Source: Mesonia aestuariivivens
GTDB taxonomy: Bacteria > Bacteroidota > Bacteroidia > Flavobacteriales > Flavobacteriaceae
DNA length: 64,000 nt
Assembly: GCF_019311235.1 (NCBI RefSeq)
Contig: NZ_JAHWDF010000012.1
Coordinates: 34,397 to 98,396 of the forward strand
Direction: 5' to 3'
The position numbers and the translations under genes were made by a program. Below the pieces are notes generated by a model. The model was not told the DNA's origin, made no database searches, and saw only the letters and a list, made by a program, of their open reading frames with translations. Shown piece after piece: positions 25,151 through 34,600 of the stretch (the first letter of the stretch is position 1; each line of letters opens with the position of its first letter).

Positions 25151-26043
25151 GTCCTAATAAATTTATCTAAAACGTAAATAATTTGTAGTAAAGTAATATA
25201 TGTAACACTTGCAAACATTAATTGTTTTGCTGTTTTTTCATCTCTTTTTTTGTAAAGTTGAACAGCATACTTAAGCATAAGCAGCCCCAACAAGAAAATT
25301 AGCACTCCAGATATAGGTGTTAAATACAAAGAGCCTGTAGCTCCCGTTACCGGAACTAAAGAAATAATAATAGTCCAAATGGTATATAGTATAATTTGAA
25401 CCGCAGTCCCTTTATCTCTTTTTCCTGTGGGAAGCATAAAAAAACCACCGCGTTCATAGTCATCATACAACCACCAACCCAATGCCCAAAAATGAGGAAA
25501 CTGCCAAAAAAACTGAATCATAAATAAAGTTCCAGGTTCGATGCTAAAATGATTGGTTGCAGCGACCCAGCCTAACATAAAAGGAATAGCCCCAGGAAAA
25601 GCTCCCACAAATACAGACAAAGGAGTTCTTGTCTTTAATGGAGTATAAACAGCAACATAAAGCACGATAGAGACGGCACCAAACATAGCAGTAACTGGGT
25701 TTATAAAATACAAAACTCCCACTCCTACTACCGTAAACAAGATCGCAATAATTAAAGCTTTGGTAACAGACATTCTACCCGCAGGAATAGGACGATTTTT
25801 TGTTCTATTCATTAAAGCATCTAAGTCTTTCTCAATCACTTGATTAAAAGCGTTAGAAGCCCCCACCATTAAATAGCCACCAATAGCCAAAAGCAGAACG
25901 GTTACAAAATCTACTACATCTGCGCCCAAAAAATATCCTGCCACAGAAGAAAATACAACACTAACTGCAAGACGCATCTTAGTGATTTCTTTAAAATCTG
26001 AAGTTAAATTTACAGGAGTGCTTTCAGTCAAAACCTTATTCAA
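25141..26043 (-). CDS. ctaB: Protohaem IX farnesyltransferase (haem O synthase)
   Basis: This UbiA-family membrane enzyme adds a farnesyl group to haem b to make haem O for the oxidase. It carries both prenyl-diphosphate-binding Asp motifs, NAFNQVIEKDLDALMNRT and YDDYERGGFFML, and about nine membrane segments. The frame is open to a GTG at 26085, but a complete promoter with its -7 box at 26065-26072 lies inside that extension, so I place the start at the TTG codon at 26043-26041 (NKVLTES), giving 300 residues. The start choice is inference. It leads the ctaB-cox subunit unit. Confidence 0.92.
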   Translation of the reverse strand: MNKVLTESTPVNLTSDFKEITKMRLAVSVVFSSVAGYFLGADVVDFVTVLLLAIGGYLMVGASNAFNQVIEKDLDALMNRTKNRPIPAGRMSVTKALIIAILFTVVGVGVLYFINPVTAMFGAVSIVLYVAVYTPLKTRTPLSVFVGAFPGAIPFMLGWVAATNHFSIEPGTLFMIQFFWQFPHFWALGWWLYDDYERGGFFMLPTGKRDKGTAVQIILYTIWTIIISLVPVTGATGSLYLTPISGVLIFLLGLLMLKYAVQLYKKRDEKTAKQLMFASVTYITLLQIIYVLDKFIRTWI

Positions 26044-26064
26044 TAGATATCTATTTTGCGCCTG

Positions 26065-26094
26065 CAAAGATAGGGTTAAAAACACTTTTTACAA
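26065..26094 (-). promoter_or_regulatory. Promoter of ctaB-cox unit (TTG-N19-TAnnTTTG)
   Basis: On the - strand TTG (26094-26092) is followed after exactly 19 bases by TATCTTTG (26072-26065), a full match to the Bacteroidota promoter consensus with ideal spacing. It lies 21 bases upstream of the proposed TTG start of ctaB and rules out the longer GTG-initiated reading. Confidence 0.8.
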
Positions 26095-26193
26095 GGCAGA
26101 AATTCAGGATATTATTCTATTTAACTTTTTAAAGATAAAATGAGATTTACAAATCCAGCTTCTTATCTGGATTAAATTGCTTTACAATACCAC

Positions 26194-26233
26194 AACACTC
26201 AAATTATCACAAGGTTATAATATTATGAGTGTT
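26194..26233. repeat. Inverted repeat between tonB-like gene and ctaB promoter
   Basis: AACACTCA at 26194-26201 pairs exactly with TGAGTGTT at 26226-26233, with a further ATTAT/ATAAT pairing inside the 24-base spacer. It lies just past the 3' end of the tonB-like gene. It lacks a clear T-run on the - strand, so it is a poor intrinsic terminator for that gene; its role is unknown. Confidence 0.35.
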
Positions 26234-26260
26234 TTAAAGCCTACAGTTATTAATTGTAGA

Positions 26261-26998
26261 TTATTGTATATTTAAAACTATAAGCAAAGAGTAGTTCACC
26301 TTTACACTTTTACCATTTTGTTTCCCAGGTTTCATTGTTGGTAATAATTTTGCAACCCTAACCGCCTCTTTTTGGAGTTGTATACTTTTAGACCGTGCAA
26401 CCACATCTATAATTTTACCATCTTTGTTTACCGTGAAATTCACATAAATTCTTTGTTCGCCATGCAATCCTAATTCTGACCCTAAACCATGATCAAACTT
26501 TCGTTGTACTAATTGTTTAATTTTATCTGAAAAACAATTTACTTTTTCATCTCGTGTTTTATAAATTTCACAACCAGGAAACACAGGAACTTCCGAAACA
26601 AAATTAATTCCTACTGGATTATTATTTTCAGGTTCAAAATCAATTTCACCGTCACTGGGATCTTCTAAAGTTATTTCTCCTTCTAGATTTTTTTTAGATT
26701 CTGAAGTTTTAAATAATTCATCTTCATTTAAATTATCGTTAGGTTCTGTTGGCAGCGATGGAGTTTCAGGCAGTTTAACCTTCGCCTTCTTCACTTTTTT
26801 TTCTTTTTCAATAACAACAGTTTGGCTAAAATTTTCTTCCAGCTGAAAGACATCATCATCAACTTTCTGCGCTTTATAAGATTTTATTTCTGTAGTATGT
26901 TCTATAAAAAATAGCGCTAATACTAATGCTACAATAAGCCCGATTTGAAGATATACGGAATTGCTTTTTAAAGTAGGTTTTTTGTTAAAATTCTTCAT
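26261..26998 (-). CDS. TonB-like energy transducer (second of a tandem pair)
   Basis: The 245-residue protein has one N-terminal membrane segment (about residues 17-33), a long periplasmic linker rich in Lys, Pro, Glu and Asp, and the TonB C-terminal domain with VPVFPGCE, the RIYVNFTVNKDGKI strand pair and the end VNYSLLIVLNIQ. TonB proteins couple the proton motive force of ExbBD to outer-membrane SusC/TonB-dependent receptors. Its C-terminal half is clearly related to the protein encoded just upstream, but the linkers differ, indicating an old duplication. No exbB or exbD is nearby. Confidence 0.9.
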   Translation of the reverse strand: MKNFNKKPTLKSNSVYLQIGLIVALVLALFFIEHTTEIKSYKAQKVDDDVFQLEENFSQTVVIEKEKKVKKAKVKLPETPSLPTEPNDNLNEDELFKTSESKKNLEGEITLEDPSDGEIDFEPENNNPVGINFVSEVPVFPGCEIYKTRDEKVNCFSDKIKQLVQRKFDHGLGSELGLHGEQRIYVNFTVNKDGKIIDVVARSKSIQLQKEAVRVAKLLPTMKPGKQNGKSVKVNYSLLIVLNIQ

Positions 26999-27061
26999 AA
27001 TTATAAGTTTTAAAGTTTAAAATTATGAAGAATATCAGTTATTGTGCCAATTTTAATAATT

Positions 27062-27095
27062 AAAAAAGCCTTCAAGTAAACTTGAAGGCTTTTTT
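27062..27095 (-). terminator. Terminator after the first tonB-like gene
   Basis: A 15-bp perfect stem (27062-27076 with 27081-27095) around TAAA has A-runs and T-runs on opposite sides. It lies 23 bases past the stop codon of the 27118-27849 gene and separates the two tonB-like genes into different transcripts. Confidence 0.92.
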
Positions 27096-27117
27096 GAAAC
27101 TATATAATAACTTATAG

Positions 27118-27849
27118 CTAATCTTGAACTTGAAAAACAATAGGTAAAGAATACAAAACTCCAACAGCTTTACCTCGTTGTTTACCCGGAATCATACTTG
27201 GTAACATTTTCACTACACGCTCTGCTTCCCTTTGAAGTCTAGGGTGAGGTGCTCTTGCTTGTACTCCTACAATATTTCCTTTGTTATCAATTTTAAATCT
27301 TACATAAACTCTATTCACACCACTTAATCCTAATTCTGAACCAAGATCTGTATTAAACTTATTGTTTACAAAGTCTTTAATTTTCTCACTCATACAAGCT
27401 TTACGCTCGTCATTAGTTTTATATTTCTCACAACCTGGAAAGATAGGCACATCTTCAATTGCGGTAAAAGGAACGTCTGCAATTGGCTCTTCACTAGGGG
27501 CTTCAGCTACTTCAGAAACCTCAACGATCTCAGGAGGCTCTTCTGTAACCTCTGTAGACTCTATCACCTCTTCTTCTATCTCTACATCATCCTCTACCAC
27601 TTCAATAACTTCTGGAGCTGGTGGCGGTGGCGGTGGTGGCGGTGGTGTGTTTGGCGGCATCACCATGGTTACTTCTTCTTCTTCAGAAAGTTGATCAAAC
27701 TGAACAACTTCTTGTTGTATCTCTTCTTTTTCGTATGTTTTCCATTCAATTGCTCTCCATACGAGAAGGAGCATTAGAGCAAGACCAAGTTGAAAGTATA
27801 GCACGCTATTCTTTCTCATGTCTTTTTTAGGATTTTTCTTTGGTTCCAT
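27118..27849 (-). CDS. TonB-like energy transducer with polyproline linker (first of a tandem pair)
   Basis: The 243-residue protein has an N-terminal membrane segment (about residues 16-32), a linker with ten prolines nearly in a row (about residues 66-77), an acidic Glu/Val-rich region, and the TonB C-terminal domain with VPIFPGCE and RVYVRFKIDNKGNI. The polyproline is encoded by a GC-rich triplet tract at about 27615-27650 that stands out from the A/T-rich surroundings. The role should be energy transduction from ExbBD to outer-membrane receptors. It ends with a strong terminator. Confidence 0.92.
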   Translation of the reverse strand: MEPKKNPKKDMRKNSVLYFQLGLALMLLLVWRAIEWKTYEKEEIQQEVVQFDQLSEEEEVTMVMPPNTPPPPPPPPPAPEVIEVVEDDVEIEEEVIESTEVTEEPPEIVEVSEVAEAPSEEPIADVPFTAIEDVPIFPGCEKYKTNDERKACMSEKIKDFVNNKFNTDLGSELGLSGVNRVYVRFKIDNKGNIVGVQARAPHPRLQREAERVVKMLPSMIPGKQRGKAVGVLYSLPIVFQVQD

Positions 27850-27900
27850 AAATTGTTATTATCGGATTGCTAAAGTAATTATTTTTTATAAAAAATTAAA

Positions 27901-28317
27901 TTATAATATGCTTTTAACTTTTTCTAGTCGTTTTCTCATTGATAAAATTAATAAAAAACCACTAAAAACACCTATAGAATTTGCTAGAACATCTAGACTA
28001 TCCATAGATCTGTAATTTGTCAAGGTTCCTTGTAACACTTCAATAAAAATGCCAAAGGCTATAATTAACAAACAAATTATAGTTAAAGACTTCATTTGTA
28101 CTTTTTTCCAATCTTTTTTACTAAAATAGTATAAACTCCATAAAATCATAATTCCGAAATAAGCTACTAAATGCATAACTTTATCTGAGTTATCGAATTT
28201 TGGAGTAGGCACATCTTTTAAATTAATAAGAGAAAATACAAAAATAAAAAGAGTATAAGCTAAAGCATATAAAAGCGATAGCTTAGGATCCAATAAGTGC
28301 TTTATAAGCTGCTTCAT
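27901..28317 (-). CDS. VanZ-like family membrane protein
   Basis: The 138-residue protein has four membrane segments and the VanZ-like core FDNSDKVMHLVAYFGIMILW and GIFIEVLQGTLTNYRSMDSLDVLANSIGV. Function of the family in bacteria outside glycopeptide resistance is unclear; a role in the cell envelope is usual speculation. Its start codon lies inside gcvH, a 35-base overlap, so the two are translationally linked. Confidence 0.85.
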   Translation of the reverse strand: MKQLIKHLLDPKLSLLYALAYTLFIFVFSLINLKDVPTPKFDNSDKVMHLVAYFGIMILWSLYYFSKKDWKKVQMKSLTIICLLIIAFGIFIEVLQGTLTNYRSMDSLDVLANSIGVFSGFLLILSMRKRLEKVKSIL

Positions 28318-28663
28318 CTAAAAGATCATCTATTTCTGAGGGATTAGAAATTTTTATTTTAATCATCCAACCTTCACCATACGGATCTGTATTTACATTT
28401 TCAGGTTCGTCTTCTAACGACTCATTAAATTCAATTACTTCTCCTGATAGAGGCAAATATAAATCTGAAACGGTTTTTACAGCTTCAACTGTACCAAAAA
28501 CCTCTTCTCTGTTTAATGTTTCATCTAAAGTTTCTACTTCTACATAAACGATGTCGCCTAATTCGCTTTGCGCAAAGTTGGTAATACCAACAGTAGCTAC
28601 ATCTCCTTCAATTTTAACCCACTCGTGGTCTTTAGTATACTTTAAATCGTTAGGAGCTCCCAT
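28283..28663 (-). CDS. gcvH: Glycine cleavage system H protein
   Basis: GcvH carries the lipoyl group that shuttles the aminomethyl intermediate between the P, T and L proteins of glycine cleavage in the cytoplasm. The 126-residue product is of normal length, with TKDHEWVKIEG at the start and the lipoylated Lys63 in GTVEAVKTVSDLY. The other glycine cleavage genes are not nearby; it sits 26 bases after sprA and overlaps a VanZ-like gene. Confidence 0.96.
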   Translation of the reverse strand: MGAPNDLKYTKDHEWVKIEGDVATVGITNFAQSELGDIVYVEVETLDETLNREEVFGTVEAVKTVSDLYLPLSGEVIEFNESLEDEPENVNTDPYGEGWMIKIKISNPSEIDDLLDEAAYKALIGS

Positions 28664-28689
28664 ATTTTATATCTATTAGTTGTTATTTA

Positions 28690-31600
28690 TTAATTTCCAA
28701 AGTTATATCTCAACGTAATTCCTGACCTAATGGTTGTTTGCGGAAATGCTGTTGAAATTGCATATTCTGCAAAGGTATGATCATAATAGAAAATAGCTGT
28801 CAAATTTTTAGATAAAGCGTAATCTGCTGTGAAATTTATTGTCCAAATATCTTGACCCGCCGTGGTCTGACTATTATTAAGGTCCAAATATCGTATTATT
28901 GTTTCATTTCTCCTAAGGGAAATATCAGCTTTAAAGTTTAAATCGCTACTTAGTATTCTTGGCTGCCCTGCTAAACGCGTTGCTATTTTTAAATCTTTGA
29001 TTCTATAGCCAAGTCCAAAAGTATATTGATTTCCTTGAGTTTCAGTTAATAAATTATTACTAAAGCTTAAAGACAGTGCTCTATCTTTTCTAATTTCTGC
29101 AAGAATTTTTACAGAACTTTTTAACTCCATATCTACTTTAATTAACGGAGAAAATTGCTCTACTAAATTTACAGTTGAAATAAAGTATTCATTTTTAAAG
29201 TTACCAGATTGGTCTTTATTAATTTCACTATAAGGTGCGGTTCTATTATAATCTAAGTTACTTTGAAACTGGTTTACATTATAAATTGAAGAATAGCCAT
29301 GCTGCAAACTAAACCTTTTAAAGCGTTCTTTAAACCAGCCTATTCTCATTAGACCCGTATATTTTAAATTCCAATTAGGCAAAGGCGTACTTTTAGTAAT
29401 GCCTAAACCAACCTTCGTTGGATCTTGATTTGTATAGGCTGAAACAAATGATGGCAGTAATACTGCTTGACTATTTTTACCAAATCCTTCAGGGTAACCT
29501 TCTGCATCTAAATTATCGGGATTATTTGTATCTATACCTGCTTCTTGCGCCAGCCTATTAGCAACCGTTAATCTGTTATTTCTAAATTGATCAAAAACTT
29601 CTGAAAACTCTTGTGTACTCTCACTAAACGCAGTACCTATCATCACATTAGTAATACTAAAATTACCGTAAGAATTTGGCGTTAGCGATCTATATTGTAA
29701 ATCTTGCGGGTTTATACGATAATTCTCTGTATAGGTTTCAGAATATGTCCTGTTTGCGTTTAAATCTATAGTTAGATCTGGCAATAGGTCTAGTTGAGCT
29801 TGCAGCGTTAGTGTACGCATTTCATTTTCGGTATACTGCTCATTAAATTCTTGGTAGAGCGTTAACCAGCCATTTCTAGCTGCAATCTCTCTTACATCAG
29901 ACTGGCTCCCAAATGTAAACCCTGTAGTTGGCTTTAATGTTCCTGCGAAACCAACATCGTTAGTATAGCCAGGTAAATACATACCGTTGGTTTCTTGATA
30001 ATTTACAGTTAATCTTTTTACAGCCGTAGCCAAACCTATTAGAGTGTTGGTAGTCTTATCTAATGCTGATAATTTATCTGAATTACCTATCGGCTTTTTT
30101 TCTTGATTATCGCTTAATGAATTATCATTTCTAGAAAAACCAAGTCTATTTCCATTATTTACTGACCTCGACAATCTATTCTTAGGCTTACCTTTTTTCT
30201 TTAAACCTATATAATTATAGAGCGTCCCCATTTCTAGGGTTCCATTAATTTGATGAGTATTAGAATTTTGAATATCGTTACCTAAATCTGGAATATTTGG
30301 TAAACTTCTTCTAATTTCAGAACCTTTTTGCCATTGAAAATTACCTGTATACGAATATTGTGTACGCAGAAATTTTAAAACAGGTATCTTATCAAAAGGC
30401 ACATCATAGTTTAACTGTAAACTCTGATAGTGTTGATTAGGCTGCCCCATATCAAAAAAACCATCCCAAACCCCTATGGAATTGTCTTGCTCATTTTCAT
30501 CATTTATATAATTTCTAACAATACGATTGTTAGCAGAATTAAATGTAAATCTCAGTGATTCCGTTAGATTATGATTTACTGTATATTGCCAATCAAACGT
30601 ATAATTTCTCTGATATAATTTAGGTAAACCTAATGAACCCGGTGGTAAATTAATCTCTCGATAAACCTGTTCATTATATTGTCTGGTAATGTTAGAGCTT
30701 GCTGAAAGACTTGTAGGTAATAAATTTAAATTGAAATCTTTAATAGCTCTAAAATACTCACTACTATCTAAATATTTAATATTCTTAAATGGCTCTAATT
30801 TAAATGGTCTAAAACCATAATCGTAAGTTGCCCCCACATTCACATTTTGATCTAGCGCCTCTTCAATTTTAAAATCACGGTGATCTACCTGATTATATGT
30901 TCCCGAAAAAGCAAAGTTTTCAACATCATATGGCATTGGTTTTCTTTCTTCTTGGTTTTCTGGCGTCACCCTATCTTTTCTTAAACCTATAACACTTACA
31001 CTCTGTCTTCGAGTATAATCTTCTGCGCGTTCTCTTAATTCATCTTTTCGGGCTTCACTTTGTGTATTATCAAGTAAAGTTTCTAACTCTAGATCTAGAT
31101 ATTCAGGATCATATTGTGGCGTAATTAATTCTTCCCCTCTACTATAGCTTAAAGGAACATTTACGCCCCAATTTTTGGGTAGTAACTGCCCTACGTTTAC
31201 ATTTGTCGCTATATCATATTGTTTTAAGTCTTCTCTACTTCGCTGGTTAGGTCCTTGCTCAATAGAACCAAAGCCAACGGTGCTTCTTCTACCGGTTGCT
31301 GAAAGATTAGCAAAATCGGCAAGATTAGTATCCATATTTACAACTGCTGCCCAACCTCCTTGATTTTTAAGCTCTGATAAGCGTAACTCATTAAACCAAA
31401 CTTCTCCAGATGCATTGGTTGTTCCTGAATTTTTAACACCCAGCATCATAAGACGTATATTCCCAAAACTAGGATTTCCTTTAATACCTACTCTCAACTC
31501 ACCTGTATTACTGGTATTTGAAGGTTGTAAGTCTGAAGTAAAAAAGTTTAAATCGCCACTATTATAACTATTATTACCTATAATTATAGATTTAATTTCT

Positions 31601-34600
31601 TGCAGAAGTGACAAGGGTAGGTTTAAATCATTAACCTCTGGCCAAACATCTCGTGGGTTATTTGTATTTAAATCACTTACCGCTAAAGGAATTTCTATTT
31701 GATAAAAGTTATCAGTTACATCGGTTCCCATTCTTATAAAGGCCGTAAGCTCTCCATCTTGAATATTAGCTGTTGGTGCTGGTAAACTTTCTGCATGCAA
31801 AAACATTTCTAAGTTTTCATACTGACGCATATCTACTTGAAAGTTTTTATAAACCGCACGGGAATCGTTAGGTCTTAGTCCTTTTACTGTTAAAGATAGA
31901 GACTGCTCATCTTCTCTAATGGTTTGATTATTATTCACCAATTCTTCTCTCACAACTCCTGGAGGCGTCACATAATCTGAAGTTTGTTCTGTACTCACCG
32001 CTGTAACCTCTAATACTGTTCCTGGCGTATTATCTGGATCTGAACCGTCAGGCAACAAAGCCTGATTGTATCTTCGATAATCACCTCTTACTAAGTTTAA
32101 TGCCCCAAAACGTAATACTACATCATCTTCAAAACCAGAAAGAAACATTCTCATAAATCTTACAGAACGTAAATCTGCAATACCATTTACAGCAAACTCA
32201 CTATCTGTTCTTAATGGCACTTTATATTGAACCCATCTTACTGGAATTTCCTGTCCGTTTTGCATGGTTGTATTTAATGTTTTTACATCGGTAATATAAT
32301 CTTCATTAATCCCTGCAATTGAACTTGTATTGTTATCTACACTCATATCTCTAAAGACAGGAACCTCATATTCAAAGTAACTATCAATAGTATTCATGGT
32401 GTTATCTCTATTTACATCTTCAACAGAAGGAACTGTACTATTCCCTCTATTATTTTGACCTACTTCTGTAGGTGAATTGCCCTGGGTACCATTATAAAGT
32501 AGATACCTTTCTAAAATACCACCATCTCGAGCTAAATAATATTCATAATTATCGTTAGAAGGGTCTTCGAGGCCTGCGAAATTTGGAAACAGGAGACTCT
32601 CATCTTCATCGCTCAAACCATCTAAGCCTATATCTTGATTTGTTCGTTCTTGCCCTTCAGAATCAAAAGCATATACTAAAGACTGATTAGAAGGTACTCG
32701 ACCAAAAGCGGTTTCTAAAGTTCCTTCTGCAGAACCATTAGCTGGCAATCCATTTTCATATTGCTTTCTTCCATCTTTTAAGACATCTTCAGAAATACTT
32801 CCTAAATTGAATGTTATTCTACCTTCATCTATATTTAAATTTTCATCATAGATAAACGGATCCATCACCCAAAACTCGATAAATTCGACATTAGATTGTT
32901 CAAAATTTGTAGTGGTTATTCCACGCATAATTCCCCCGAAATTATCTTCTGGACTAGGCAATGTATTTCCTCCAGCTGCTGCTGGATTAAAATTATATTG
33001 ACCTCGCTGTCCTGGATAATACGCCATATCTAAGGTATAGATTACCTGAGGTTGGCCTTGAACAATATCTGTATTTGGATAAATTTCATCGATAAACACA
33101 CGTCGTGTGGCGTAAGTAGATAAATCTTGATCACTCAAACCACTGGGGCGCTGGCTGGTATAAAAAATTGGATCTATTGTATACCAGTTTAAATGCGCTC
33201 TTTTATAACCTGACGCTAAATCGTTATTTGTTAATTCACCTCCAAACCCTAAGGGAGCACTAGACAATGACCAAGACAAAGGCGTTAACACAGATATTGA
33301 AGTTTGCGATGCCTCAAAATCATCTATGTAACTGGTGGCTTTTCCGTTAAAATTATCTGCTTTTGGAGAACCTGGCTGAAGAAAAGCAAATTCACCACGT
33401 ACAGAAAAATTAGACTCTACATCGGTATCTATATTAGGTAACTTATTCACTAATCTTGTAAAAAAAGGAACCTCTGTTGAATAATTTAAATTAAACCCAT
33501 AAATAGAGTTATTAATAGGCTCATAACTATAATTTGCTTTTTGAGTTAACGGTCTTTCATTTAGATTTACATACGTAGCTCCAATCAAGAAATTCTCATT
33601 GAATTGATGCTGAATATCAATACCCGTAAAACGTTTGGTTTGTTGCCCAAACATTGCATTGTTTTCTGTGGAAACTTGTATAGGTGTATCTGAAGCTAAT
33701 AATGCTTCATTTAAAATCTTAACTCTACCTAGCTGATAATCTACCGTAAAATCCACTCCCTCTTGAAGTACACGCCCACCTGCAGTAACGGTTACCGAAC
33801 CTTGCGGAACATTAAACGCTCCAATAGGAATCCCATCTTGACCTGAAGATTTATAACTTCCTTTTAATTGAAATTTATTCTTCTGGGCTTGCTCTTGTTC
33901 TGCCTGTGTTTTGGTTGTTTTATATAACGACCTAAATACATATTTTGTTTGGTTATCGTTATAAGTATTTGGATTGTTATAATCTTCTGTTCCTCCGTTA
34001 GGATTATTATCTAATTTATTAAATAAATATTCTCCAAAAGGCTCTACTGTGGTGAAGATTATACGTCCGTTTTCTACATCAATAGTTTGTTGTGGAACAA
34101 AATCGAAAAAGCCATCTCCTCCAACAACGGGATCATTATTTAAGTTTAAGTTATCCAAATTAAAGACTCGTAAAAGGTTGGTTTGCTCTACATCACCAGG
34201 CAAAGGAGTAGCGCTTCCTTCAGCAGAAGAAATATAGTTTAAAGGTTGCGGATCTGTATAAAGAATATTAAACCTAAAATCTTCTCGCTCTAATTGATAC
34301 GCTCCTAAACTATAGATGTTTTTCATCATCAAATCCCAAATTGGCTCATTAACGTTAGTGACTGGGCTTTTGAGCATTTTCACTACCAAGTTTTGATTAA
34401 CCGCCACTTGATCGTTAACATTATTTGGGTCTGCACCTTGTCGACTTGTAGTCGCCTCTACTCCGTCATTCGCAAATTCACCAACCTGAAACACTTGACC
34501 ATTTACTGTGTATTGGTATGCTATTGCTAAAATCTCATCATTAGTAATACGTTGTTGTAATGAAATATACCCTAGTTGTGGGTGTAACGTATATTCTGTA

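Noticed and set aside
26044..26085. GTG start for ctaB at 26085
   Set aside because: A full promoter with its -7 box at 26065-26072 lies inside the extension, so those codons would not be transcribed from it.
27362..27694. Open frame of 110 codons opposite the tonB-like gene
   Set aside because: It is the Ser/Gly-rich mirror of the polyproline and Glu/Val-rich linker and has no start context.
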